A stretch of DNA of 64,000 nt from Magnaporthiopsis rhizophila (GCA_003049465.1 PYSS01000110.1:62001-126000), one strand, 5' to 3'. Positions 1-12,223 are shown, counted from the first letter of the stretch. Made by a program: numbers and translations. The notes: generated from the letters alone by a model not told the origin.

Positions 1-1561
1 GGCGAATTGGCGATCTGGGGTCAGTTGAAATGGTTGGTGGGCTGGCTAAGATACTTCCAGAGAATCATTCCCAAGTGAGTGGGCCTTCCTTCCCAAGACC
101 GTTGAGGAAGACGCTCGGGCCTCCTGCGCTCCCGTGCGACTAGACGCGAATCGATATCATCAGGCAACCGACACATCATAGATTATCCGCACCCAGCCCG
201 CGTTCGCATCTCAAACTGCCGTTTCCAAGTATTCGCCTGGGTCTCTTGGCAGGCCGGTAACCGTCCGTGGCCGTTCCCAAGGTCGCATTTACCGCGCACA
301 TGGTCCTGCAATCTTTGATGCGCGCCATGATGGGGGCGGAAGACGACAAGGCCACCAGGCTCTCCAGAGAGATTTGAGAGCTCCACTGCCTATCGGGATC
401 CGGATACCTGCGTTTGCCGTTGAGCACTTTGTATTGTTTTACGTAGATGTATATGTTGTCCAACCACCGATGTGTGCCGAAATTATTGTAAGGGGAAGGA
501 AAAGAGATGAAAACGGAGGGCGGCTGGGCCAGTTGGCAAGATGAGAATCTAGGTAGGATCAGTTCGGCCTCGTCGGGCAATGGAGGGAATAGACGGGATG
601 GCTGTTAGGTAACGAGTACCCCAAAGCAAAAAAAAAGCAAGGAAAAAAACAGGGGGTGAAAACGGAAAGAGAAAAAAAAAACCAGCCAGCCAGCCACACG
701 CTCCCTCCCCTGGTCGCACAACCAACCAAGCTCGGCCCTATAGGCGTAAGGCATGGAGGTTAACTCTGGGTTTTATGTCGCAAGTTACTGCCGGAATTAA
801 TTTCCTGAAGACCCAACGCCCAGGACGAAACTCTGTGGCCGACCCGTGGTCGTGTCTTCTTTCCCTTTCTCTCTTCTCTCTCTCTTTCTTCTCTTCCCTC
901 TCCACCCTCTCCCTCGTCAATTCGTCAGACTCTTCCTGCCAACTAGGTGGACAACTCGACCCCATCCTAACCTCCACAGAACGGGGCCGCCACTTATAAA
1001 TTATGATCACCCACCGGTCGTCCAAAACTCGACTCGCTGGTTTCATTTGAGAACCCTTTCGCGCTCGGTTGCTGACTTTTTCCAACCACCAACTTTTGTC
1101 GCTTTCCGTGCGCTCGCCGCAAATTGTCATTTGCTCTGCTGCTACTGCTGCGCGCGCGCGCCTTCTCCCAACCCAAACCGCCTTGCCACTTTTTTTTCTT
1201 TTTTTTTTTTTTTTTCTCCTATTACCAAGACCAGGAAAGCCCCTCCTGGCCGCCGCACACACACTCAATTGCTGGCATAATCGCGACAAAGCACCCGGAC
1301 CCGTTTTTTTTTTAATCGGCGCATTTGTCAAATCTTTCTTATCCTTGCCCGCCTGGGAACCTATTTGCGCACGCGGCGCGCGACAGGAAAGAAAGAGCCT
1401 CCCCCAACGTCGCCGACAACAACAACAACCACAACAAAACAAGCCAAAGGTGAAAAGGGGGAGAACAGGGGCAACAAGACAGAACACAAATCGGCTATCT
1501 ATTGCGCCCAACACCTCTGCCACCTCGGATCACACCACAACTCAAAACCTCGCACGCTAAG
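1..1561. other. Upstream region and probable 5' leader, no gene recognised
   Basis: No convincing coding region is seen here. The second half (about 850-1560) is strongly pyrimidine-rich, with long C/T and T runs such as the T run at 1190-1216. Such stretches are common in promoters and 5' leaders of filamentous ascomycetes, and the start codon at 1562 follows. A 134-codon open frame on the minus strand at 176-580 has no ATG start and no recognisable domain. Confidence 0.5.
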
Positions 1562-4500
1562 ATGTCTGCTGATCCGGAGCATGCAGCGCAGGCTGTTTCA
1601 GTCGGCGCCGCGCCGTCGTCTGCAGTCTTTGTGCCGATGGATGAGGATCAGCCTCCCAAAGAGTCTGTCGAAGAGTAAGTCCAAGTGTCTCGTTCCTGGT
1701 TCATATGATGCTTTGTTTTTCTTCTTCTCGCCTCTTTCCTTTCGTTTATCCCTTTCTATTTTTGCCTTTTTATCGGCCGCACGATCCCTCGCAGCCACAC
1801 GGCCGTTTGTACCTTTTTTTTTTTCTCCGGTCTCAAGGACATGGGCCTCGGCCACAAAACCTTGACGCGCAACCCAGCCCTACCGTCACCATCCCACCGC
1901 CAAAGTTGGTCCCCCCCCAATCGCGCCTTCATTCCAAAGATGCCCAAACCATCGCTCAGCCTATGACAGATTACCCCGTCAGGTTGTCATATTCCGAACC
2001 CAGCATCGCTTGCTCGTTTCTGTAGCTTAGGACCTGCTCCCGCTGCGTCTTATTGGCCTTACCCGAGTGGCGTCTAGACCGTGGATCCTGGTGCTTCCTG
2101 TCGCCATCTTCCCTTCGTCTCTCCGCTCTGCCCCTCGCTCCTCTTTCAATGCGCGTATTGAGGACCGCCCTGCCTGCCACCCCTAAAGAAGTTTCCCGGG
2201 ACTTGGATCAGTGTGTCCCCGCAAATTAGAGTTGGCAGGCTAGACGACATCATCAGTCCGGGCAGTTTGCCCTGTCTCCATTGACTCTCACAAGGCGTAA
2301 GGCGTCCCCAAGCGGGCGGCGCTGGTCCTGGCGCTTGCATCCATCTAAAACCGGATTGGCTTGGGACTCGGTCGTCTTTCGACTTTCCACCAGCGCCCGC
2401 AACCAACCCACAAACTCTCTGCCAGTTGTCCCTGTTACCCCATCTCGGCCGCAAAGTATTGCTAGCCCGCGGGATTGAGAATTTTATCCTCGCGGTATTT
2501 CTTTGTGGGATTCGGTGTTGGCGAGTCTCCGTGCCTTTCCCCTGGTTATTTTTTTCCTCAGCCCCAAACCCCTGTGGCCTGGGCGACAACAGGACTAGGC
2601 TCAATCCCATCACTCAGTACCAATCCTTCGGTAGGTATGACAGCGTCGACCTAGTCAGTCGCACCAAGTTACAACAAACAGCTAGGGTCACTCGACCGTG
2701 TTGTTCACTGAACCAGTGTTGCCTTCGAGAGCCAAGGTTTTTAGCCGGACTTTTTTTTTCTCCTTCATCATTTTTTTTTTTCTTTTTATTTCTTTCTCCA
2801 GCTCTTCCGCGTCCTCTCTGGCGCGACCCCGTTCTTGGTCTGACGCGTCAAGCGACGCCTTGGCCACGCACTTCCCAAACCAAGCGCCTGCCAACCTCTG
2901 CCGGAGTTTCGGCTTCGGTTTTGTGGCCATAGACTAGACTACCTGACTGGCATCTGCGGCTTTGTTCCGGCGGGCAACCATCGCGAAGCACAACTGCGTC
3001 GATTCTATCCCACTTGTCGAGTCTGATATACCCATAACCATTACTCAGGCGGACCGAGTATACTTGAGTAGCAACGGCCGCTAATTCAGTCTTCCAGTAT
3101 GAGCTCAACTTCGGCGCCAGCAAGCGTAGAGCCAGTCATCGATAAGGATGATTCCAGTCCCGAGGACAACGACGATCTTGACAACCTGACGCCACCACCC
3201 GACTCGCCCAGCCCTGTACCTACCATCCCGACTGCCAGCAACAACCTTCAGGACGAGATCGTGGTAGGCACCAAGGCCAACGGTACCAAGACGTCACCGG
3301 CGCCCATCACCTCGGACCAGGAGGACGCCGAGATGGAGGATGCTGACGAACAGCCCATGTCTTCGCACTATCCCAAGCGCAAGCGAAACTCGCTGTACAG
3401 CTCTCTGAACGAAGATTCCAAAGAGTTGGACACAGCGTCGCCCGCTGTCGTGTCTGAGGATCCTATCATGCACGCCAGTAAACGGACCCATGGCACTAAT
3501 CAAGTCAGAGGCGTGACGCTCGGGTACTGGCGAGACTCTATGGTCCCAGACAAGGCCGACAAGCATGCAGTCATCGGTTTTATCGATGTTCGTGACCGCC
3601 TCCGCACGCGCATCCAACAGGTCTCACGCACCGGTAAGCTTGTCATCGACCGCTTCCCGCTGCCGCCTGGGCCGGGCGGCAGCTGGGTAACGTTTGAGCG
3701 TATCGTGTTTGAGGACCACCTTGTCTATCTCGACCACCACCAGGTCAAGGAGTACGTCAAGGTCCGCGTCGAGACCTGGGGCACCGAGAAGACGGAGGAG
3801 GAGGTTCAAACCAACAATGCGGATGCCGTCAAGGAAGCCATGGCCCGCGTGTCGGCAAAGCCTGCTCCGGAAACCGGGCTCGCGCCTGCTATTGCCTACG
3901 GCGAGTCCATCCCCGAGCAGGTCAAGCAGAACAGCCTCCACGAGAAGAAGAAGCGTCGGCTCAATGCGAGTTTTGCCGCCGCGCAGTCTCCCCCGACCAT
4001 CGTCCCCGTTCCGGCCGATGGACACGAGGGAGCTGGCGCTCGCATCTTGAGCCGTGCGCCGCGGGCCTCGGTCGTGGACGACCTCCCCGGCACGAGGCCC
4101 ACGAGGATCCTGGTCGGATACTGGAGCAATTCCAGCGCCGAGGACGCGCTCGACAAACACGCGGTAATCGGTGTTCTTGGGACCAATGACATGTTCCGCG
4201 TCAAGTTGACGAGGCAGACGCGTGACGGACGCGCAATCTTTGGCAACTTCCCCCAGGGCCCTGGGGCGCTCTGGATCTCCTACGAGGACGTGGTCTTTGA
4301 GCCGCACCTCCGCGATTTGTCCCGCTCCGAAATCAAGGAGTACTGCCGCGTCCGCCAGCACCAGCTGGACAGGCTGAGCGGTAAGGAGGAGGGCCCCGAG
4401 GAGCGCATCGCTAACGAGACTAAGGCTGTCTACGACGCGCAGCTCCGGGTCGCTGCAGGACCGAACCCTCAATCGGGGTCTGGCAGCATGGCGGCCGTCA

Positions 4501-5186
4501 CGGAGGCCGTGGTGATGGCGCATCGGGAGAAGCTACGGACTGAGGAGGCGGACCAGGAGCGTCGCGCGGAGCTGCAGCGGTTCGAGGCACAGGAACGCGC
4601 GGCGCGCGAGGTGGTCAGCGACGACAACTACGACGATGATGGCGGAGCCGACTTCAGCCCCGACACAACTTTCAACGGGCACGATCTCAGGCAGGCGCGG
4701 CGTGGTGTCTCGGCGCTTAAGGAGGCGACGCGGCCGGCACGGCACTCGCTGCCAAACTCATCGGATCTACGGGCAGCCCACCGGCCCAGCAACAGCGGCC
4801 CGGGCGACAGCAGCGACCGCCTGGAGCGTGTCGACTCGATTGCGCGGCAGAGCATTGCCCGCGCCGAGGCGCACCAGTCGCGCATCGACCAGCGCAACAA
4901 CCGCGCCGGCTCGCTCTCGCGCGAGGGCAAGGCTGCCGCCTTCAGCGACAACATGAAGACACTTAACCGGGTCTGGCAGTCGCAGGAGTCGCACCGCATG
5001 CGCTCAGGCTCCTCGAGCGCGGCTGGTGGTGTCACCGACGACGCCAAGACGTACGCCGGCGTCAAGTACGAGCGCAAGCAGAACGGGCCATTTGCCGGCA
5101 AACTTGTCAGCCAGGGTACCATTATATCCATTGACGGCGAGGACTACGTCGAGTACCGTGTCCTGACCAAGCCGTCTTTCTTCTAA
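1562..5186 (+). CDS. Protein with two tandem GYW..DKHAVIG domains, function unknown
   Basis: The model joins 1562-1674 and 3098-5186 and gives 733 aa. Exon 1 encodes 38 residues and ends at a GTAAGT donor; the acceptor at 3097 restores the frame (phase 2), which is the main support for the join. Residues 40-170 are acidic and disordered, with a basic KRKR patch. Two related blocks follow at about 176-262 and 374-460. They share GYW, then DKHAVIG, a TR.G turn, a GPG..W motif, VFE.HL and KEY..VR. A charged, low-complexity stretch follows, and the protein ends in a conserved-looking hydrophobic tail (EDYVEYRVLTKPSFF). I do not recognise a named family. The basic patches and acidic composition suggest a nuclear protein, but that is inference. 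A single-exon start at the ATG at 3099 is a possible alternative. Confidence 0.72.
1675..3097 (+). other. Long first intron (1423 bp) of the GYW-domain gene
   Basis: It runs from GTAAGT to CAG and holds many polypyrimidine tracts, for example around 1815-1830 and 2750-2800. No frame inside it looks like a conserved exon. The length is unusual for a fungal intron, so small internal exons or alternative promoters cannot be excluded. Confidence 0.5.
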
Positions 5187-6690
5187 CCTGTCCCGGATGC
5201 CTGGCCATTCGTCGACGGGGTGTTTAATCCATGGGACTATTCGTCCGCCACCCGCCGTCCGGCGTCTCCAAGCCACCATCCTCGCGTCAGGTCCATCGGC
5301 CTATCTTGAGTGCTCCTTCTTATCAAGCTCTTCCCGTGTTCATTACGAGTTATACCTCTCTTGTTTCACCGATTCCCACACCATCCCGCCGTCAAGACCT
5401 GCGGCTTCTGACGGTATGCCCGCCTACCAGTGTCCAGTCAACTTGTCCACGGCACGGGCAAGGGTGGTATGCACTCGTGTGTTTCGTCACACTGAAAAGA
5501 ACAACATTGGCTCGCGAGACAAGCAAAAGTTGTACAATTATAAGCGGCCCGGGCAGTTCTTTCCTTCGGTCGTCAAGTTATGTGCGTTGTTTTACTTTTC
5601 CTGTTTGGGTTTTTTTTCTTCTTCTTGGTGCGTGGCGCTGCTTTGTCGATCATGATGATATCCTGTCTGGTTTGCTGTCCTTTTATTTGCTTTCATTTAT
5701 ATCATTTATCTTGGGCTTCTCCCCACTCCATTTACCTTCATGGGCTCCCATCCTCCTCCTCCCCCGTCTTGGTCTTTGTGCTGGTACTTAATCAGGGGTT
5801 GTTGCGAAGCGAGCACACAGATTGGCAACGGATAATGATTTTATTACATACCGCGCGCGGGAAAACATCCTTCAAACACGGATATGGGTATGACGGACGA
5901 GCACTGTACTATATGAGGCGTATATTCGCGCGGGGAAGAGCTGCGACGACAAGAGGAAACCGACATGTGTGGGGGAACAAATGGGTTTGGGCACTGGGTT
6001 CACGAGAGAGACATGGAGAGGGAGAGAGTTGTTGTTTTTACTTGCATACGATGGAGGGTCGCTCAATTTGCTTTCGTCTGGGACCTGCGTGCCAGTTAGG
6101 TAAGGTACCTACATAGGGGTCGGTAGATACCTGAGGCATATCACGACGGACGCGGTTCTTGCTTCGCCGCACCACCCTTGTTATTGCTGTATCTAGGCAC
6201 GAGGCCCAAAAATAAAACGTGGCACCTCTGCACCACCTGCTGCACCTACCAAAAGGAGCGACTTCCACAACACGCAGCTTCAAATTTTGCTGTTAAAATT
6301 TTATTTACGAGTACTACTACGTGCAAGGTATTCACATCTCTTTTCCTATTTATTATCTCTTTATGCCAGGAGCGCGGTGCACGTTTTATTTCGGGCCTCG
6401 TGCTAGGTACCTAGCTTCACTGCAGTTGATTCTCGATGGCTAAGGCGTTGCTGCTTGCTTGAAGGGGAAGAGAGAAGAATCGGGTGTTAAACGTGACGCT
6501 GAACGTGACCGTAGGGATTGATATAACCGCGTGGATTACACACCGTACGCTTTGCTGCTGTTGATTTAGGCAGCCAGCTCCCTACAGCCGACAGCGTTGG
6601 GACGTTGCAAATCACTCTGTTGACTCATCCTTTTGTATAATTTTTTCTGTCCTTTTTACGTTGTTTTACTTTGGTCGCAAGTACGCTTCC
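5187..6690. other. Intergenic region between convergent genes
   Basis: It holds the 3' ends of the GYW-domain gene (plus) and ZPR1 (minus). No coding region is seen. It contains CCTAGGTA-type motifs at about 6097-6117 and a perfect 12-bp palindrome CTAGGTACCTAG at 6403-6414. Confidence 0.6.
6403..6414. repeat. Short palindrome CTAGGTACCTAG
   Basis: This is a perfect 12-bp palindrome in an intergenic region. Partial versions of the same motif recur between genes across the window. Function is unknown. Confidence 0.5.
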
Positions 6691-8393
6691 CTAGCTACCA
6701 GCCACAACACCCGCACCTGCTGTCGTGGCGTCGCCGCCAGCCTCCGCCGCCTCCTTCTTCCGCTCCGTCTCCTCCCTGGCGGCGTCCTCCTCGTAGCCCT
6801 CGGTCTTCATGTCGCGCAGGCCGAGCTCCTCCTCCTCCTCGCCTGTGCGGTCGTAGTCCTCGACCGTCATCTGCTCGTCGGGCTGGCCCGGGTCGTCGGC
6901 CAGGCTCTGGACGTAGCTGCTGGCGAGCGGGTCCGTCAGCACGACCGAGAACTCGCGCTCGCCCGCGATGGCGCGGTCGAGCTCCGTGAAGAAGCCCTGC
7001 CACCTGGTCCGCTCCTCGGGCGCGAGCGAGTCGCCGCCCTCCATCGAGACGTGGCCGTCGGCGTTGCCCGGCTTGGGCGTCGCGTCCGCCTCGAAGATCT
7101 GCGCCTTGAGGTCGTTGCGCACCTGCGTGAGCAGGCCCTCGACCGTCGTGAAGCGCCCGCCCAGCGTTCCCGGGTTCACCGAGAGGCTGAGGTCCGGACA
7201 CTCGAGCGCGCAGCTCTCTGACTTGAGAATGTCGCGCGCCAGGTCGACGGCGCCCTTGACGCGCAGCGTCAGCTTGCGGCCCTTCTCGGGCACCGCGCCA
7301 CCCGTTTTGACGTCATTGGAACGGTAGCCGCAGCGATCGCAGACTGTGCTCATGAGCACGACCTGCTTGAAGTGCGGTATGTCCACCATCTTCATGTGCG
7401 TGACGCAGGGGTGCTGGCAGCCCGGGCAGCTGGCCGGGAAGCTGTAGACCTCGTCGGGGATGATGTTGTCGTTCTCGTCGAGCCGGCCCTGACCGCCGAC
7501 GGGGGTGACGCCATCGTGTCCAGACGCCATCTGGGCGTCCGTATCTGTCAAACCGAGGGCCTCGTTCTGCTCCTTGCTGCGGACGAAGTCGCGCTTCTCC
7601 CACTTGCCGACCCCGTCACGCATGTCGGGTTGGATCCACGAGTTGCCGGCTGGGTCGTCGACATAGAATCGGAAGGGAAACGAGTCGCCCGCGAGCATGG
7701 CACGGCCCTTCTGGATCACCTCGGCCACCTTTTCGGCAACCTCGGGCTGGGCCGCACGGCGCTGCTCCTGGCTGGCCTCGAGGTCGTCGACGACGCCCGA
7801 GAGCAGGCCCTCGACATTGGTCATCTGGCCTCGGCCCGGCGGGATCTCCAGGTCAAGCTCGATAAACTTGACCGTGGCCGTGTCAGCCTTGACGACCTGG
7901 CGCGAGAAGTCGGCAATGGTCGTCAGGCGCAGCTCAATATGGGAGCCGCGTGGCTGCACCGAGCCGGCGGCCTGGATCTCGTTATTGGAGAAGCCGCAGT
8001 GGTCGCAGTGGAAGGACATGATGATGATCTCGCGGAAATAGGGGATACGCGTGAGCAACAGTCGTGTTGTGCCCTATACATTGAGGTGAGATCAGGGTGG
8101 TTGTTAGCAACAGAAACATGTTGCGCCGCGCAAACAGCCTCAGCAAGAATAGGGGGTGATGTCTGTCCGGCGAAATCGACAGACACCTATTCTACTAACA
8201 CTATAAGACCTACATTTTGCTCGCAGTTCATGCACAGAGACTCGATCTGCTCAACGGGCTGCACATCGTCGTCGCCGTCTGCCTGGTTCTCGCCGCCACC
8301 AGCGACCCGGTCGGCCTGGGCCCCGATGGATCCAAAGAGGTCGGGGGCTGCTGTTGTGGTGCCCGCGGGCTTGGCCTCTTCTGCGGGAGACAT
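6691..8393 (-). CDS. zpr1: Zinc-finger protein ZPR1
   Basis: The model joins exon 1 at 8393-8214 with exon 2 at 8073-6691 (140-bp intron, phase 0) and gives 520 aa. ZPR1 is an essential eukaryotic protein that binds translation elongation factor eEF1A, acts in its folding and moves between cytoplasm and nucleus. Two ZPR1 modules are visible, each with a C-x2-C-x25-C-x2-C zinc ribbon: Cys54/57/83/86 and Cys276/279/305/308. Each is followed by the typical beta-rich domain (LRLTTIADFSRQVVKADTA in the first, LTLRVKGAVDLARDILKSES in the second). The intron splits the first finger between its two cysteine pairs, and the join restores the family sequence exactly. The C-terminus is acidic and Ala/Glu-rich. 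Length is close to the fungal norm of roughly 480-520 aa. Confidence 0.95.
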
Positions 8394-8981
8394 GGTTGTT
8401 GCTGTGGTGGAGTGATGGCTGTGCGAAGAGGTGTTCAGCAGAGATTACCACGCTGTGTGTCTATTGGTATCTTTTTCTCGCTTGGGCAGGCTGTACAAAC
8501 AAGAGGATTTGCGACGGCGCAAAATGAAAATAATTGATACTCTCGACCAGAATCAGAGGGGCAATGAAAATTTTGGAGGGGTAGAGGCGGCTGCGAACTT
8601 TTTAGTGGAGCATTGTTAGCAGCTGTCATGCTGGGATTATGTCATAGCATGTGCCTGGCGCAGTGGAAGCTTCAGGAAGCACCCAGGGGGTCAGCTGGGG
8701 GTCCCCTAAGTGCCATCTAAATGGGTAGTGAGTCCATGGCTAGGATTAGTGCATGTGTAAGCCATTTCCGGGCCCAATGTCACTAAGGGGTTCTTTAGAG
8801 TAGGATGCTGGGAAAAAGTGCTCGGTATCTTGCAAGATTAAGATTAGATGCTAGGGGAGAATGGACGCTCCGCCGAGAGTGGGATAATTGGCGGAGCGGT
8901 TGGCGAGTCCCCTCCGGGCTTTGCGTACTCGCTGGCGTAGTGTGGTAGTAGGAGTAAGTGACTAGGACACTCAGTCGAGGG
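8394..8981. other. Intergenic region between ZPR1 start and DBP6 end
   Basis: It contains the ZPR1 promoter and leader and the DBP6 3' end, both genes being on the minus strand. I see no coding region. Confidence 0.55.
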
Positions 8982-11567
8982 TCACTTCTCGCGCAGCTCC
9001 TTGGCTTCCCTTCCAAGAGCCTCGAGGGCCTTCTCGTACTCGGTAACGCGCGCCTCGCTGAAGTCACCACGCACGCCGCCCTCCATGTCCTCGGCCGATC
9101 TCCTGGCCGTAACCTTGACCGTCTCGACCCTCTTCGAGCGTGCGATTGAGGGTCCGCTGCTGCCGCCCGCGTCCCCGTTTCTCTTCCCCGCTCGCTGGCC
9201 CGCGATCTCGGCGAAGAACCAGCCGGCCTCGGTCTTGGTGAAGAAAGTCCACGCCCGCCCGGGCCGGCCCGCGCGCGCTGTGCGGCCTACCCGGTGCACG
9301 TAAGCCCTCACGCTGGGCGGCATGTCATAGTTGACCACGTGGTCTAGGTTGGGCAGGTCTAGCCCGCGCGCCACGAGATCTGAGGCCACAAGCACCCGTA
9401 GCTTGCCTGAGTGGAAGGCCCGAAGCACCTTCTTGCGCTCCGATGTGCGCGTCGTCGATGTGAGGGTACCTATGCGCGACGCGAGACGACTGGGTGCCAT
9501 GATCTCGAGGAGACGCGACAGACGAAGTGCCGTCTCGTTGGACTTTGTGAATATGAGAGAGGTGTCCACCGCGCCACCCACAGGGGCCAAGTCAGAGTCG
9601 GAGTCAGAGCCTGATGAGTAGGTGTCAGACGAATCGGAATCGTCAGAATCATAATTGCTTTCGTCCGACGTCTCCTCGTCGGTCTTTGTACGCGACGGCT
9701 TCCCAACTTGGCTCTGGCGCCCGCCCGATCGCATGTGCTCGCTTGTCAGCAAGTCGATCAGGTACATGGGCTTCTGCTCCGGGTCGCGAATCTTGATGGC
9801 AGACTCCTGGAGCAGCTCCGGCAGGGCCAACTCATAAGATGACGGCTCGGCAGGGGCGCCGTTGATCTCGCCTCCCTCAAGCACGATCAGTTCTGGTCGC
9901 CGCAGCCTCAGCTTGCTTAGCAGGCTGACGTTTCGCGTCATGGTTGCGCTGAGGATGATTTTGCGGACACCGGATTTATTCTGAAGCGGAAAATCCCTGG
10001 CGCCTGGGAACTCCACCGAGAGCTTCTCCATGACCACATCGAGCCACCGCTGGTAGCTCTGCTCAAGCAGCTTATCGGCTTCGTCCACGACGAGCCAGCG
10101 AACGTAGCTCAGGTCAAACCCGGGTGTCCGTCCGATATGCTCCACCAGCCTGCCGGGCGTGCAGATGAGGACATCCACCTTGGAGACCAGATCGACCACA
10201 TGGTTGACGAGCGGCAGAGGCTTGTCTACAAGATCTAACAGGTCAAACTCTAGATCCTCGAGCTCGCGCTGTCTCAGATTCTCCCATTTACGAGCCTCAA
10301 CCAGGGCTTGGTAGCCCCGCGGATCATAACGCAGCTCCTCGTCCACCAGGCCCTCCTGCTCCTTCTTGAAGGTCTGGTTGCCCACGGCCGTCCCGATTTT
10401 GACCGCCTTGCGCCCCAGCTGTCGAGCGTAGGCAGCGGCACATGCCGTGCAGACCTCGTGGACCTGCCGGACAAGTTCTCGCGTTGGAACCACTATTACG
10501 GCTCGCAGCTTCGTTACTGAACTTAGACTCACGTCCCGGATCATGGGCAGGACATAGGCCAGAGTCTTCCCTGAGCCAGTTGCTGCTGAGATGACAAGAT
10601 CGCCCTGCCTGGCAGGTGTCGGCAGCAGCCTAGGGATGACTGCGGTCTGTACCGCAAACGCCTTTTCGTAGCCCTTGGAGGCAAGAAAGCTGGCGATCTC
10701 AGTCGAGATTCCCAGCTCGGGCTTGAGGCCTAGTGACACCCAGTCCGCGCGTGTGCTCTGCGAGACGTGGGTGGGGTTGCCAAGCCAAGGCGGTAGGGTG
10801 TCGTAGGTCGGCTCCGAGGTGTCAAGCACAGCCGGAGCTGGCTGTGGCAGTGGTTCCAGCCCGTGGATTCCGGATCCATCATGTTCCAGGTGAGCCAGAG
10901 GCCCGTCAGGCTCATCTGCCTCCACTGGAGCCTTGAGAGCTCTCCTCAACGACAGCTCCTTCTTCTTGAGCACTGATTTGTGTCTCGATTCGATGGGATC
11001 CATGCCAGCTTCGTCTTCTTCCAGATCGGACTGGTCTCGCATCTTGACATCACCATCCCCATCGCCCTGGTCTGCTACCTTGATCTTGTCTTTCTTGTCT
11101 TTTTTTTCTCGTTTCTCCGACTTTGCAGGTGTTGCATCCTCTTTTATTTTTGTTGCGTGATTCTCGAGCTCACTTTCCCTTTTCCTCCTCTTCACTTTGG
11201 GCTTTAGTATTTCCTCTTTCTCATCTTTTGCTGCATCCACAGCCGGTTTTATTTTCGACTTTGTGGTTTTGTGGGACTGGTCGCTGCTCTCGTCCGGTGC
11301 AGCCCGATGTTCTGCCTTTTTTCTCCTCGGCTTGTCGTCCTCGCCACCCCCAGGATTGGATGTGGGCGTTGGCTTTGGAGCTGGTGCAGCAGTGGGCCCG
11401 TCGTCGTCGTCGTAGTTGAAGACAATCTTCCGGGGCTGAGGTGTCGCCACAGACGGTGCCGTCGCGGGCTGGGGTTTGGCAAGCGAGGGGATATATCTCG
11501 CGTATGGGGCTGGTGCTGCCAACGAGGAGCCATTGTCCCTGGCAGGTGGCACATATCGTGCATACAT
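8982..11567 (-). CDS. dbp6: DEAD-box ATP-dependent RNA helicase DBP6 (60S biogenesis)
   Basis: This is a single exon of 861 aa. DBP6 (human DDX51) is a nucleolar helicase needed for early assembly of the 60S ribosomal subunit. The first ~250 residues are charged, with lysine-rich nuclear signals (KVKRRKR near 124-130). Helicase motifs follow: AATGSGKT (motif I, 328-335), PTREL (Ia, 361-365), TPGRL (470-474), DEAD (II, 495-498), SAT (III, 540-542), then ARGLD (V) and HRVGRTARAGR (VI) in the second RecA domain. An acidic Ser/Asp insertion lies between the two RecA domains. I chose the ATG at 11567 because it begins a run resembling the start of orthologues as I remember them (MYARYVPP). An in-frame ATG at 11672 would add 35 residues. 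It is divergent from the SerRS gene. Confidence 0.92.
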   Translation of the reverse strand: MYARYVPPARDNGSSLAAPAPYARYIPSLAKPQPATAPSVATPQPRKIVFNYDDDDGPTAAPAPKPTPTSNPGGGEDDKPRRKKAEHRAAPDESSDQSHKTTKSKIKPAVDAAKDEKEEILKPKVKRRKRESELENHATKIKEDATPAKSEKREKKDKKDKIKVADQGDGDGDVKMRDQSDLEEDEAGMDPIESRHKSVLKKKELSLRRALKAPVEADEPDGPLAHLEHDGSGIHGLEPLPQPAPAVLDTSEPTYDTLPPWLGNPTHVSQSTRADWVSLGLKPELGISTEIASFLASKGYEKAFAVQTAVIPRLLPTPARQGDLVISAATGSGKTLAYVLPMIRDVSLSSVTKLRAVIVVPTRELVRQVHEVCTACAAAYARQLGRKAVKIGTAVGNQTFKKEQEGLVDEELRYDPRGYQALVEARKWENLRQRELEDLEFDLLDLVDKPLPLVNHVVDLVSKVDVLICTPGRLVEHIGRTPGFDLSYVRWLVVDEADKLLEQSYQRWLDVVMEKLSVEFPGARDFPLQNKSGVRKIILSATMTRNVSLLSKLRLRRPELIVLEGGEINGAPAEPSSYELALPELLQESAIKIRDPEQKPMYLIDLLTSEHMRSGGRQSQVGKPSRTKTDEETSDESNYDSDDSDSSDTYSSGSDSDSDLAPVGGAVDTSLIFTKSNETALRLSRLLEIMAPSRLASRIGTLTSTTRTSERKKVLRAFHSGKLRVLVASDLVARGLDLPNLDHVVNYDMPPSVRAYVHRVGRTARAGRPGRAWTFFTKTEAGWFFAEIAGQRAGKRNGDAGGSSGPSIARSKRVETVKVTARRSAEDMEGGVRGDFSEARVTEYEKALEALGREAKELREK

Positions 11568-12223
11568 CGTGCGTGCTATGCTCTGTTGTGGTTCCTTGGT
11601 CCGATACCAAGGTGCTCCTCGCCCAGGACGCGACAAATGAACAATGCAGCTCGACCTGCAACGCGATGGCATGAAATCTGGACGGGTCCAATTGTTGCAT
11701 CGTGTAATTTTTTGGCGGGGAGCTCTATCCCGCCGCATTGACCGCCTGCCAAGGTTGGCTTATCGTAGTCTCCGATACGGCAGTGGAGTGGGCCGGGGCG
11801 GGCCAAAGGCTTTCATCGGCTAGTTCACAGTTGGCCCCCTATTGCCCAGGACTTTTCTGGGATTTTTCCTCATTTCATGTATTTATGTTCTCATTCCGTA
11901 GCTACTTTCCTTCTATCTCTATCCATCAATTCAAGTTGTTCCGAGATTACTTTCTCTCCTTCTTCGTGAGGTGATGGTGGTGACGATAGCCGAGGGCGGG
12001 GATGCCAATTAGTCCTCGTGCATGCCCCTCGAAATCATATCCCTGCGGCAAATCGGAAGATACACACTCCCGTCACGACGACACAGCTCAAGCCTCAATC
12101 AACATCCGCCATACATGCTGTCACAGACTCTTATACATATGAGCCCATTACTTCCCCCGAGGTAGCTTCTCACCTACCTACTCAACTATCTTTGGGCTCT
12201 TTATATACACATAGCGTAGCGGG
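11568..12223. promoter_or_regulatory. Shared promoter region between DBP6 and mitochondrial SerRS
   Basis: The two start codons face away from each other across 656 bp, so this stretch must hold both promoters. It contains pyrimidine-rich runs near 11860-11960 and CACCTACCTACT at about 12172. The sequence TTTATATACAC lies about 25 bp upstream of the SerRS ATG. No coding region is seen. Confidence 0.5.

Noticed and set aside
176..580. A minus-strand 134-codon frame near the window start
   Set aside because: No ATG start, no domain and no splice evidence, though a gene fragment extending left of the window cannot be excluded.
3624..4523. A 299-codon frame antisense to the GYW-domain gene
   Set aside because: It is a shadow of GC-rich codons on the other strand and has no domain.
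7372..8415. A 347-codon frame antisense to ZPR1
   Set aside because: It crosses the ZPR1 intron and both zinc fingers antisense, with no similarity of its own.
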